Assembly: GCF_011947225.1 (NCBI RefSeq)
Contig: NZ_JAATVW010000002.1
Coordinates: forward strand, 124,001 to 188,000
Length of the DNA: 64,000 nt
Direction: 5' to 3'
Origin: Planosporangium flavigriseum
Lineage (GTDB): Bacteria > Actinomycetota > Actinomycetes > Mycobacteriales > Micromonosporaceae
Part shown: positions 43,713-51,709 of the stretch, piece by piece
Layout: every line of letters starts with the position of its first letter
Position numbering within the stretch: the stretch's first letter is position 1
The notes under the pieces: generated by a model
What the model was told of the DNA's origin: nothing
The model's input: the letters and a program-made list of their open reading frames with translations, nothing else
The model's database searches: none
Program-made: the position numbers and the translations under genes

Positions 43713-44882
43713 TCATCCGGCCACCAGCGCGACGGCGAGCCAATGCTCCGATGTGGACGGTCCGGGCACTTCCCGAGTACGAGCGGGGTCCGCGGCGTCG
43801 ACGTACCGGATCCCGCCCTCGGTGGCGACGGCGAACGTCTGGTCGTCGACCCAGACCGGCTCCGCCGGCCAGACCCCCTCGGTCGCAGCGATCTTGGCGA
43901 CCTGCTTGCCGGTAGCCGTCTCCGCGATCGCGACCGCGCCGGCGGACTGGCCGAGGATCCGGCGCCCGTCCGGAGACAGGCCATGGCGAGCCGCCGCGAA
44001 GTACGGCTGGTCGCAGACCTTGCTGCGGGCGCGGAGCCCGGCGGCGGGATCGAGCACGGCAGCGCAGGTGATGCCGTCGCGCGCGCCCTTGACCGCCCCG
44101 ATCAGCGACCGCCCGTCCGGCGTAGCGGCGTAGACGCCGACCACCTCGTGGTTCCAGGTCGGGACGTACGACCCGTTGGCCGGGTCCCACACGTCGAAGC
44201 CGTCGTAGTCGATCCCCTGCCGGTTTCCGATCACCACGTACTGACCGGCCCGGCCCACCAGTTCGGCGCCGGTACGCCCCTGGCTCCCGTCCTTCCCGGG
44301 CAGTTGGATCGTGGTCTTGGTGGGCACCGTGCCGGCGACGATCCCGGCCACGGTGAGGCTGCTGCCCTTCTGGTACGTGAGGACCCGCCCCCCGGCGGAG
44401 AACACGTACGTGGCCGGCAGCGAGTCGATCAGCGGCGTCGCCGCCCCGTCGGCTCGGACCTCCCACAACGTGCGCGTGCCCTTGTCGCCGCGTACCACCA
44501 GCCAGCCCGCCGGCACCCGGACGGCGTCGTAAACGTCGCCCTTTCCGGGAAGCGCGATCGGCGCGCGGCCCGCCGGTCGAAGCTCGTTGCCGACCACGAG
44601 GTCGAGTTTCGGCACCTCGACCGGGGCGGGCGAGGTCGGACCGGCGGCGACATTGCTGCCCCGCTGATCGGGCCGGCCGTCGGGGCGCCCAACCTTGGCC
44701 AAGGTGGTCCCGCCGACCACCAGCGCGATGACCACGGCGAAGGCGGCGCCGGCAGTGCGGCGCTGGCGGCGGCGCACGGCGCGGCCGCGCTCGATCGCGG
44801 CGCCCGCGACGTCGTGCACTGCCGGCACTTCGGCCACCCGCGTGGCGAAGGCAGCGCGCAGTTCATCCTCAAGCGTCGTCAC
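43713..44882 (-). CDS. Membrane-anchored beta-propeller-like anti-sigma candidate
   Basis: A 389-residue protein. A short N-terminal cytoplasmic region (LEDELRAAFATRVAEVPAVH) and basic segment are followed by one membrane helix (TAGAAFAVVIALVVGG) and a long external domain with repeated blade-like motifs (FVFSAGGRVLTY type, GLSPDGRRILG, DQTFAVATEGGIRYVD). Its start overlaps the sigma factor stop (ATGA). The position and N-terminal cytoplasmic segment suggest an anti-sigma or sensor for the SigE-type factor, but no ZAS zinc motif is present. Confidence 0.72.
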   Translation of the reverse strand: MTTLEDELRAAFATRVAEVPAVHDVAGAAIERGRAVRRRQRRTAGAAFAVVIALVVGGTTLAKVGRPDGRPDQRGSNVAAGPTSPAPVEVPKLDLVVGNELRPAGRAPIALPGKGDVYDAVRVPAGWLVVRGDKGTRTLWEVRADGAATPLIDSLPATYVFSAGGRVLTYQKGSSLTVAGIVAGTVPTKTTIQLPGKDGSQGRTGAELVGRAGQYVVIGNRQGIDYDGFDVWDPANGSYVPTWNHEVVGVYAATPDGRSLIGAVKGARDGITCAAVLDPAAGLRARSKVCDQPYFAAARHGLSPDGRRILGQSAGAVAIAETATGKQVAKIAATEGVWPAEPVWVDDQTFAVATEGGIRYVDAADPARTREVPGPSTSEHWLAVALVAG

Positions 44883-45436
44883 CGGACCGCCCCTTTCACT
44901 CGCTCCGCGCTACCGTCCGCGACCAGAGCCGGCTCGATACCTTGCTCGCCCAGGCGTTTGCGCAGGGCCGCGAGGGCCCGGGAGCACTGACTCTTGACAG
45001 TGCCCACCGATACGCCGAGCAGCGCGGCAGTGTCCACTTCGGAAAGATCTTCGTAGAAGCGCAGTACCAGCACGGCCCGCTGGCGGGCCGGCAGTTCCTT
45101 GACGTGGGCCCAGAGCGCGTCGCGCTCCAGGCGCGCGTCCAACCCGTCGGGGATCGGCCGCTCCGGGAGCACTTCCGTGGGCCGCTCACCGTGCCAGCGG
45201 CGGCGCCACCAACTCGTCGCGGTGTTGACCAGCACTCGACGGGCATAGGGTTCGACGGCCTCGATGCCGTCGAGCCGCCGCCACGCGAGGTACGTCTTTG
45301 TCAGCGCGACCTGTAGCAGGTCTTCAGCGGCGCCCCAGTCCCCGGCCAACAGGTAAGCGGTCCGCAGGAGCGCTGTGGAACGCGCCGCGACAAAGTCGCG
45401 GAACTCCCGTTCCTGGTCGCCGGCCGATGAGACCAC
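44879..45436 (-). CDS. SigE-type ECF sigma factor
   Basis: A 185-residue group IV sigma factor of the SigE family common in Micromonosporaceae and Streptomyces. Region 2 is seen in LRTAYLLAGDWGAAEDLLQVALTK-like sequence (split: LLQVALTKTYLAWRRLD). Region 4 is ARQRAVLVLRFYEDLSEVD and LLGVSVGTVKSQCSRALAAL. GTG 45436 has AAGGAG 6 nt upstream. It is cotranscribed with the downstream membrane protein. Confidence 0.9.
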   Translation of the reverse strand: MVSSAGDQEREFRDFVAARSTALLRTAYLLAGDWGAAEDLLQVALTKTYLAWRRLDGIEAVEPYARRVLVNTATSWWRRRWHGERPTEVLPERPIPDGLDARLERDALWAHVKELPARQRAVLVLRFYEDLSEVDTAALLGVSVGTVKSQCSRALAALRKRLGEQGIEPALVADGSAERVKGAVR

Positions 45437-45527
45437 GCCCGACTCCTTCCTCCGATGCACCGACCAGGACGCGCTGGGGTACGAGAAAGGTTGTCAGGAG
45501 AAAGGGCGAATCTCGCGGCCAAAACGC

Positions 45528-46331
45528 TCACGTGCCGTCGTCGTCGAACTCGCTCTCGGTCACGCGGCCCAACCGGGCCTCCACGGCCTCCGGCTCGTAC
45601 ATCTCCTCGACGATGCGCAGGTAGAGCTCGTTGGGGTTGGGCAGGTTCTCGACCTTGCGCAACGCCTGGTCCTGTCCGGCGGACTCCAACTCGAACGTGC
45701 CGTACTTGAGGATCCGGCCGAGCGGCGACTGCACGTACTTCATGTCGGTGACCCGCAGCAGCGGCATCATCGCGACCTTGCGGGTGACGATCCCGCTGAC
45801 CACCATCACCCGCTTGTTGGTGAGGATGAATCGGTCGAACCACCAGTCGCAGACCCGCCAGCCGAGAACGAACAGGACCGCGAGCCAGACCAGGATGACG
45901 ATGCTGACGCCAGTGGGCACGTTGTGCCTGGCCATGTATCCGGTGGCGTACCCCATGATCAGGGTCGCCACCACGCCGATGACGATCTCCCTGCCGAGTT
46001 CAATCCAGTGGCGCCGCCACTCGCCGCGGAACTTCTCGGTGGGGAACAGGTAACGCTGGACAACCGAACTGGGCTCGTCTTCGAGCGGCAGGACGCGCCG
46101 GGTGGACAGCAGAGAGGGCGCCACCGGCTCGCCCCGCAGGCCGGCCAGCTCCTCCTCGGTCAGCAGAAGCGGCTCGTCAACAACGTCGTAGACGCCACCC
46201 GCCACACCGCTGTACCCGCCGGGCCGCGCCGCCGCTGGGTCATCCGCCGCCGGCCGGGAAAACTGTTCAGTGTCCTGGTCTTGCCAGCGACGGGATCGCT
46301 CGTCACCGTCGGGCGGCTCCGGCGTCGTCAT
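45528..46331 (-). CDS. PH-domain (bPH_2) membrane protein
   Basis: A 267-residue protein with an acidic, proline-rich N-terminal 80 residues. Two membrane helices follow (EIVIGVVATLIMGYATGYM and GVSIVILVWLAVLFVLGW). The bacterial PH domain carries FILTNKRVMVVSGIVTRKV and MMPLLRVTDMKYVQSPLGRI. This is the YdbS/YdbT-type architecture. Function unknown, probably membrane-associated assembly or lipid binding. Confidence 0.88.
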   Translation of the reverse strand: MTTPEPPDGDERSRRWQDQDTEQFSRPAADDPAAARPGGYSGVAGGVYDVVDEPLLLTEEELAGLRGEPVAPSLLSTRRVLPLEDEPSSVVQRYLFPTEKFRGEWRRHWIELGREIVIGVVATLIMGYATGYMARHNVPTGVSIVILVWLAVLFVLGWRVCDWWFDRFILTNKRVMVVSGIVTRKVAMMPLLRVTDMKYVQSPLGRILKYGTFELESAGQDQALRKVENLPNPNELYLRIVEEMYEPEAVEARLGRVTESEFDDDGT

Positions 46332-46333
46332 CG

Positions 46334-46492
46334 CTAGCTGACGAGCCTCGTGAAGAAATCGCCGAAGCCAGTTCCTATGTCGACAATGCCGCTACCGATG
46401 GACTTCACGACCTCGGCAGCCGACGCAGGTCGGTACGCCACAAAGAAGATGAGGAACGCGATTGAAGCCCAGGTGAGGACCTTCTTGACCAT
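46334..46492 (-). CDS. Small membrane or secreted peptide
   Basis: A 52-residue protein from ATG 46492: a short basic start MVKKVLTW, a hydrophobic helix (ASIAFLIFFVAYRPASA), then a glycine-rich amphipathic end. AYRPASA could be a signal-peptidase site. It lies 2 nt before the PH-domain gene and is likely cotranscribed with it. Confidence 0.65.
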   Translation of the reverse strand: MVKKVLTWASIAFLIFFVAYRPASAAEVVKSIGSGIVDIGTGFGDFFTRLVS

Positions 46493-46616
46493 CTCGGCCT
46501 TCCCTCTCCCCACGGCCTCGGTGTCACGCCGCGGCCAACTCACAGTATCAGCGATATGCCTAAGGGTGGATGTTCACTCATCTGTGCGGACAGGACTCGA
46601 TCCTAATGGGATCAGG

Positions 46617-47288
46617 CTACGCGGAGCCATGGAGATAGGGGGATGGTGCGCCGAAAACAAGCTCACTGGGCACCGCCTCGACCAGATCGCACAGCGACAG
46701 GTCCTCGGCGACGAGATAGCCCGCCGACGCCGGCCAGGCGATCGCGTACAGCCACATTCCTTTGGCCTCGCCGACGTATGCCGACCGGTCGTCAGCTGAC
46801 TTCACCGACCACAGCGGAGTGGGCCGACCCGCGGCTCGCACCTTCGCGTGTGCCGGCGCCCCATCGTGCGCACCTTCCAGGAACGGTCCCGGGTCCGGAC
46901 CGGGAATGCCGGCGAGCCGCGCGCCCAGCCCGACCCCCGGCTCCTCGGCCACCAGCACGATGTCCGCCGGCCCCCGGTCGATCGGCGCCGGGCCGCTACA
47001 GGCCAGCACGGTGGCCCGCACTCCGGAGCGACAGTCGCCGGCCAAGCCGACGCCGGTCACCATCCAGCCAGGTGGCAGGGGCCACAGCACCCAGAGCGGA
47101 GTGGTCGCCTCCCCGGCGTGACTGGCGCGCACCTTGGCCACGGCCGCCTCGACGATCTGGGCGTTGATGCGCTCGGCGATGTACAGGGGAAGCACCGGCC
47201 CGTCGATGTCGCAACGCCAGTCGCTGTTCATCAGGTCAGGCGGTCGTACCCGACCTCCACACTTGGGACAGCTCACGGCGACGCCCAT
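46617..47288 (-). CDS. DUF6758-like zinc-ribbon protein
   Basis: A 223-residue soluble protein. The N-terminus has a zinc-ribbon start (SCPKCGGRVRPPDL and WRCDIDG). The rest carries PLWVLWPLPPGWMVTGVGLAGD and the C-terminal YLVAEDLSLCDLVEAVPSELV. Conserved in actinobacteria and of unknown function. ATG 47288 is chosen because upstream residues lack any pattern. Confidence 0.75.
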   Translation of the reverse strand: MGVAVSCPKCGGRVRPPDLMNSDWRCDIDGPVLPLYIAERINAQIVEAAVAKVRASHAGEATTPLWVLWPLPPGWMVTGVGLAGDCRSGVRATVLACSGPAPIDRGPADIVLVAEEPGVGLGARLAGIPGPDPGPFLEGAHDGAPAHAKVRAAGRPTPLWSVKSADDRSAYVGEAKGMWLYAIAWPASAGYLVAEDLSLCDLVEAVPSELVFGAPSPYLHGSA

Positions 47289-47408
47289 AGCCACTACGGT
47301 GCGTCGTTGGCACCAGGCAGTCAAGCGGCGGAGCGAAGCTGGCTCGGGTGATTCGCCCGAATTGGCGATTACGGACGAGACGCGCCGCCGCCCCGGGCTC
47401 ACGCGTGG

Positions 47409-48050
47409 TCACGACGACGGCGGCGGCACGGCATGGGCGCGTACCCACGCGTGCATGGCGATTCCGCTGGCCACACCTGCGTTGATCGAGCGCGTCGAGC
47501 CGTACTGCGCGATGGAGTACACGTGGTCGCAGGCCTGCCGAGCCGCATCGGACAGGCCCGGCCCCTCCTGACCGAAGAGCAGGACACACCGGTACGGCAG
47601 GACCACCGACTCCAGCGGAGACGCCCCGGGCAGGTTGTCGATGCCGACCACCGGCAACTTCGCACCATGCGCCCAGACGAGCAGATCCGTGATCGACTCG
47701 TGGTACCGCACGTGCTGGTAGCGGTCGGTGACCATCGCACCGCGCCGGTTCCAGCGGCGCCGCCCGACGATATGCACGCCGGCTGCCATGAACGCGTTGG
47801 CGTTACGTACGACCGTGCCGATGTTCAGGTCGTGCTGCCAGTTCTCGATCGCGACGTGGAAGTCGTGCCGGCGGGAGTCGAGGTCGGCCACGATCGCGTC
47901 GAGGCGCCAGTACCGGTACCGGTCGACGACGTTGCGCCGGTCACCGGCCGCGAGCAACTCCGGGTCGTACCTTGGGTCCTCCGGCCACGGACCGGCCCAC
48001 GGGCCAACCCCTACCCCGACCTCCGGTTCGACCTGGACATCCTCGCTCAT
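47409..48050 (-). CDS. SpoU/TrmH-family RNA 2'-O-methyltransferase
   Basis: A 213-residue SPOUT methyltransferase. The three motifs are visible: NIGTVVRNANAF, LLFGQEGPGLS and STRSINAGVASGIAMHAW. No N-terminal substrate-binding domain is present beyond a proline-rich start. The target (tRNA or rRNA ribose) cannot be set from sequence. ATG 48050 is used; the frame's TTG at 48059 is less likely. Confidence 0.9.
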   Translation of the reverse strand: MSEDVQVEPEVGVGVGPWAGPWPEDPRYDPELLAAGDRRNVVDRYRYWRLDAIVADLDSRRHDFHVAIENWQHDLNIGTVVRNANAFMAAGVHIVGRRRWNRRGAMVTDRYQHVRYHESITDLLVWAHGAKLPVVGIDNLPGASPLESVVLPYRCVLLFGQEGPGLSDAARQACDHVYSIAQYGSTRSINAGVASGIAMHAWVRAHAVPPPSS

Positions 48051-48093
48051 GACACGCAAAGGTACTTGCTCGCGTGAGCTGGCCGCGGCGGCC

Positions 48094-48540
48094 TCAGACA
48101 GTCAACGCGAGCGACAGGTCGACGAGGAAGCGCCGCTCGGCCGCCGTCATCCGCCCCTCGACCCGCGCCACTGAGCAGACCGTGACGGCGATGTCCGTCA
48201 GCCAGTCGCGGTAGGCGGCCGCGTCGGCGGCACTGGCCCGCCGTTCGAGGGTACGGGCGGCCACCCGGCAGTCGGCCAGCACGCTCGCAACGCCCGACCT
48301 GGGGTCGGCGAACTCCCCAGGGTCGGTGTCGCCGGCTTGCTCGGCGTAGATCGCCGCCACGACGTCGCGTAGCAGGCGGCTGGGTGAGGCCCGCCCGGCG
48401 GCGATCGCCTCGATTCCGGCGAGGCTTTCGGCGACGGTGTGCCTCACGCTGTCCCGCTCGATCACCGTTGCGGCGATCAACACGCGGCCGGGGAGCCGGA
48501 CGATGAGATCCCACTCCGCCTGCGGGAACGACAAGGCCAT
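48094..48540 (-). CDS. Uncharacterised helical protein
   Basis: A 148-residue, mostly helical soluble protein from ATG 48540 (MALSFPQAEWDLIVRLPG). The C-terminal VARVEGRMTAAERRFLVDLSLAL hints at the short helical bundle seen in TerB-like proteins, but this is weak. No family assigned. Confidence 0.65.
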   Translation of the reverse strand: MALSFPQAEWDLIVRLPGRVLIAATVIERDSVRHTVAESLAGIEAIAAGRASPSRLLRDVVAAIYAEQAGDTDPGEFADPRSGVASVLADCRVAARTLERRASAADAAAYRDWLTDIAVTVCSVARVEGRMTAAERRFLVDLSLALTV

Positions 48541-48644
48541 GGTTGAGCGGCTCGCTGGATGGTGCGGCATGACGACCCTCCCGCGCTCAGCATAAGCGCG
48601 CCGATAACCATGATCGTCGCCAAGCCACCGGCCCGGACGGGTCG

Positions 48645-48684
48645 CCGGCCAGCCGGCCAGCCGGTCAGCCGGTCAGCCGGTCAG
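48645..48684. repeat. 8-bp tandem repeat, five copies
   Basis: The unit CCGGYCAG repeats five times without interruption just beyond the MaoC stop. A likely slippage-prone microsatellite in a 3' non-coding region. Confidence 0.9.
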
Positions 48685-48693
48685 CCGCGACGA

Positions 48694-49194
48694 TCACGCA
48701 GAGGGCTTGGGCTCCGGAAAGCTCGGCTGCTCGGGGCCGGCGAACTCCTTCTTCGGCACCATCACCCGGCGCCGGAACACACAGACCAGGGTTCCGTCCT
48801 GCTTGTAGCCCCGGGTCTCCACGCTCACCACGCCCCGGTCGGGCTTGGACTCCGACTCCCTCTTGTCGAGCACGGTCGTCTCGCCGTAGATGGTGTCGCC
48901 GTGGAACGTGGGGGCGACGTGGCGCAGGGACTCGACCTCGAGGTTGGCGATCGCCTTCCCGGACACGTCGGGCACGGACATTCCGAGCAGGATCGAGTAG
49001 ATGTAGTTGCCGACCACCACGTTGCGCTTGAAGTGCGTCGACGTCTCGGCGTAGTGAGCGTCTATGTGCAGCGGGTGGTGGTTCATCGTCAACAGACAGA
49101 ACAGATGGTCGTCGTACTCGGTGACCGTCTTGCCGGGCCAGTGCCGGTAGACCGCGCCGACCTCGAACTCCTCGTAGTACCGACCAAACTGCAT
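48694..49194 (-). CDS. MaoC-like enoyl-CoA hydratase
   Basis: A 166-residue hot-dog-fold hydratase. The active-site region reads YDDHLFCLLTMNHHPLHID, with the catalytic Asp and His of the hydratase-2 motif. ATG 49194 is preferred over 49209 because AAGGGG sits 5 nt upstream of it. With the acyl-CoA dehydrogenase (53260) and CitE-like lyase (56318) on the same strand it would form a branched-chain acyl-CoA degradation set (dehydrogenate, hydrate, cleave), as in the mycobacterial Rv2498c-Rv2500c cluster. Confidence 0.87.
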   Translation of the reverse strand: MQFGRYYEEFEVGAVYRHWPGKTVTEYDDHLFCLLTMNHHPLHIDAHYAETSTHFKRNVVVGNYIYSILLGMSVPDVSGKAIANLEVESLRHVAPTFHGDTIYGETTVLDKRESESKPDRGVVSVETRGYKQDGTLVCVFRRRVMVPKKEFAGPEQPSFPEPKPSA

Positions 49195-49366
49195 CTCGAC
49201 CCCTTCCATCGACTGGCCTGAGATTACCCAGTGGTAACCGCCGCGAATATGGAGACGTCTGCCACAGAACGCAATGAACGGCGGGGCCCTCCCCGGCGCC
49301 CGCCGTCCACGCTCTGTGATCGAGAATCATGCCGAAAACAGCAACGCTGCGTATAGAGACGGGGAT

Positions 49367-49384
49367 CACAGTTACCAAACTGTG
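49367..49384. promoter_or_regulatory. Inverted repeat in the divergent region 49195-49436
   Basis: CACAGTT, ACCA, AACTGTG: 7-bp arms around 4 bp. A looser pair TGTGATC (49315) and GATCACA (49364) lies beside it. A regulator binding site is possible; no partner is identified. Confidence 0.4.
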
Positions 49385-49436
49385 AACTTTTCGCTGGGCC
49401 TTTACCGAGAATCTCCGACACAGTCGATTACAAATA

Positions 49437-49913
49437 GTGAACGTGAGGCCACGACAGCGAGTGACCACCGGGGTCTATGCGGATCAACTTGGACCGCCTG
49501 GACGCCGGCTGCGCGTCGTCGCCACCCTCACCGGCGGCGCCCTGCTGCTCGCCGGCACCATCGCCGGTACCGATGACGATTTTCCCTTCGGGCCGTTCCG
49601 GGTCTACGCGTCGGCCAACAAGCTCGACGCGCCGGTGGCGGATACCCGGATCGAGGGCGTCGACACGGCCGGACAACGCCTAACCCTGACCGAAGCCGAG
49701 ACCGGCATCCGCCGGGCGGAGATCGAGGGGCAGTCGGACCGCTTCACCGCGGCGCCGGCCCGGCTGTCCACCGTGGCCACCGCGTACGAGCGGCGCAACC
49801 CCGACGCCGCACCGCTGACCGCGATCGTCGTCGTGGTTCGCTGGCACGAGGTACGCGACGGCCGCCCGACCGGGCAGTACCACGACGAGACACGGGCGGT
49901 ATGGCAGCGGTGA
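49437..49913 (+). CDS. Membrane-anchored protein paired with the HTTM protein
   Basis: A 158-residue protein from GTG 49437 (GTG 49461 possible). One hydrophobic segment (LRVVATLTGGALLLAGTIAG) is followed by a polar external domain (FPFGPFRVYASANKLDAPVAD). It overlaps the start of the HTTM gene by 13 nt, and I take them as a functional pair. The family's function is unknown. Confidence 0.7.
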   Translation: MNVRPRQRVTTGVYADQLGPPGRRLRVVATLTGGALLLAGTIAGTDDDFPFGPFRVYASANKLDAPVADTRIEGVDTAGQRLTLTEAETGIRRAEIEGQSDRFTAAPARLSTVATAYERRNPDAAPLTAIVVVVRWHEVRDGRPTGQYHDETRAVWQR

Positions 49914-50800
49914 CGGCATGGCTCTTCGAACCGGTACCGCGCGCCCGCGTCGCGCGCTTTCGCACCCTCGTCTACCTGTTCGTCGCCGCCGACCTCGTCG
50001 TCTTCACCCCCTGGGTACGCCACCACGGCCAGGTACCCGCCGACTTCTACCGCCCGCTGCTACTGGGGCGACTGCTGCACCTGCCCACCCCCACCCCGCT
50101 CCTGGTGGACACGGTGTTCTGGCTGCTCCTCGTCGCCGCGTGCGCGGCGGCGACCGGGCGGGCGCCCCGCGCGCTGGGCTGGACCGTCTTCGTCCTGTAC
50201 AGCGAATGGATGGTCGTGGCGATGAGCTACGGCAAGGTCGACCACGACCGGTTCGCGCTGCTGGTGGCCCTCGCCGCGCTGCCGACCGCCGGCCCGGCCC
50301 GCCACCGGGACACCACGCTCACCCAACGCGGCGGCTGGGCACTGCGCGTGACGCAGCTCGCCGCTGTCGCCGTGTACTTCCTGTCCGCCTGGGCCAAGCT
50401 CCGCTTCGGAGGCCTGGACTGGCTCACCGGCGCCACGCTGAACTGGGCGCTGCTGCGCCGCGGCACCGCCCTGGGGCAACTGCTCACCGAAGCGCCCGGG
50501 CTCCTCGTCGCCGCACAGTTCGGCATCCTGACGTTCGAGCTGCTCAGTCCGCTCGTGTTCGTCGTACCGCGCCGATGGCGTTACCTGCCGGTCGGCTTCT
50601 TCTACGCGTTCCACCTAAGCGTGTTCGCCACGGTCACGATTTCGTTCATCCCGCAGCAGATCGCGCTGGCGAGCTTCCTGCCGCTCGAACGCCTCGCGCT
50701 CCCCCGGCGCAGCGACCCGCGACCACCCTTAGCTGGCGGAGGAGTCGCCGACAGCGTCGGGGCGGCGAGGCAGGGCACACGCGGCGGTGCCGCCCGGTAG
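49901..50800 (+). CDS. HTTM-domain integral membrane protein
   Basis: A 299-residue protein with seven to eight transmembrane helices, related to the vitamin-K-dependent carboxylase-like HTTM domain. Key segments are FRTLVYLFVAADLVVF, VAVYFLSAWAKLRFGGLDWL and FYAFHLSVFATVTISFIP. The start is ATG 49901 or GTG 49910 (4-nt overlap with the previous stop). HTTM proteins are often encoded beside DCC-family thiol oxidoreductases, as here. The last 24 residues lie within the convergent DCC gene. Confidence 0.82.
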   Translation: MAAVTAWLFEPVPRARVARFRTLVYLFVAADLVVFTPWVRHHGQVPADFYRPLLLGRLLHLPTPTPLLVDTVFWLLLVAACAAATGRAPRALGWTVFVLYSEWMVVAMSYGKVDHDRFALLVALAALPTAGPARHRDTTLTQRGGWALRVTQLAAVAVYFLSAWAKLRFGGLDWLTGATLNWALLRRGTALGQLLTEAPGLLVAAQFGILTFELLSPLVFVVPRRWRYLPVGFFYAFHLSVFATVTISFIPQQIALASFLPLERLALPRRSDPRPPLAGGGVADSVGAARQGTRGGAAR

Positions 50801-51142
50801 CTGATGCCGGTTACGCGCCACCCACCGGTATACGGGCCAGGCCAGCGCGAGCGCCGGACGGGCGCCGAGGACCGCGCCGGCGGGGCGCCACACCAGGTGG
50901 CCGCTCGGCCCGCCCGCGTGCCGCAGCAGCCGCGCGATGGCCGCCGGCCCAGCGGCGACGTCGCCGTCCGTGCCGACCCACTGCACCGCGTCGGCACACT
51001 CGTCCGCCGAGAGTCCGAGCGACGCAAGATCGAGCCGCTGCCACGCCTCGACCCGCGCCGTCGTGTGAATACGGCGTTCGATGAAGCGGACGCATGCCGA
51101 ACAGAACGCGCAGTCACCGTCGTAGACGAAGGTCGGCCCCAT
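50729..51142 (-). CDS. DCC-family thiol-disulfide oxidoreductase (DUF393)
   Basis: A 137-residue thioredoxin-fold protein with the family signature YDGDCAFCSACVRF near the N-terminus. It converges with the HTTM gene and overlaps its 3' end by 72 bp. Both members of the overlap are supported by motifs. A role in redox chemistry with the HTTM protein is plausible from gene neighbourhood only. Confidence 0.85.
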   Translation of the reverse strand: MGPTFVYDGDCAFCSACVRFIERRIHTTARVEAWQRLDLASLGLSADECADAVQWVGTDGDVAAGPAAIARLLRHAGGPSGHLVWRPAGAVLGARPALALAWPVYRWVARNRHQLPGGTAACALPRRPDAVGDSSAS

Positions 51143-51279
51143 GAATCAATTGTGCGATGGTTTAGCCGGACGGCTACGGGTACGCCTGACGTGACGATGC
51201 CCACCCCGAGGAATGGCACCGACCCTGTCGGTCGTTGTCGATGATGTAGCCGCAGGAGACGCAGATCGGAGACGAGACA

Positions 51280-51642
51280 ATGGCGACCGTAGCGCTGACC
51301 GCTGAGAACTTCTCGGAGACCGTGTCGGGCGAAGGAATCGTGCTCGTCGACTTCTGGGCCAGCTGGTGCGGGCCGTGCCGCGCATTCGCGCCCGTGTACG
51401 AGCGCGCCTCGGAAAACCACCCCGACATCACCTTCGCGAAGGTCGACACCGAGGCCGAGCAGTTGCTCGCGAGCGAGTTCGAGATCCGCTCGATCCCCAC
51501 GGTGATGGCGATCCGCGACGGAATCATGGTGTTCTCGCAGCCAGGTGCCCTGCCCGAGGCCGCGCTGGAGTCTCTCATCAGCCAGATCCGCGCCCTCGAC
51601 ATGGACGAGGTCCGCCGTCAGGTCGCCGCGAACGCGTCCTGA
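51280..51642 (+). CDS. trxA: Thioredoxin
   Basis: A 120-residue thioredoxin. The redox centre WCGPC is at residues 29-33, with the conserved DFWASWCGPCR context and cis-proline in IRSIPTVM. The C-terminus is slightly longer than in E. coli TrxA. ATG 51280. It is not next to a thioredoxin reductase gene. Confidence 0.93.
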   Translation: MATVALTAENFSETVSGEGIVLVDFWASWCGPCRAFAPVYERASENHPDITFAKVDTEAEQLLASEFEIRSIPTVMAIRDGIMVFSQPGALPEAALESLISQIRALDMDEVRRQVAANAS

Positions 51643-51685
51643 CCCATCCATAGCCGTACTCCCGGCGCGCCCACTGGACGTTACC

Positions 51686-51701
51686 TCGAACTAATGTTCG
51701 A
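51686..51701. promoter_or_regulatory. LexA (SOS) box upstream of the radical-SAM gene
   Basis: TCGAACTAATGTTCGA is a perfect palindrome matching the actinobacterial LexA consensus TCGAAC-N4-GTTCGA. It ends 8 bp before the GTG start, so LexA would cover the promoter or start. Confidence 0.85.
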
Positions 51702-51709
51702 ATAGGTGG

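Noticed and set aside
48645-48684. Short repeats as a CRISPR array (also those at 39608 and 55831).
   Set aside because: The units are contiguous with no spacers, one set is coding, and no cas genes are present.
51200-51270. Rubredoxin-like CVSCGYIIDND on the minus strand before trxA.
   Set aside because: Only one CxxC, no second knuckle, and the frame is otherwise antisense to thioredoxin.
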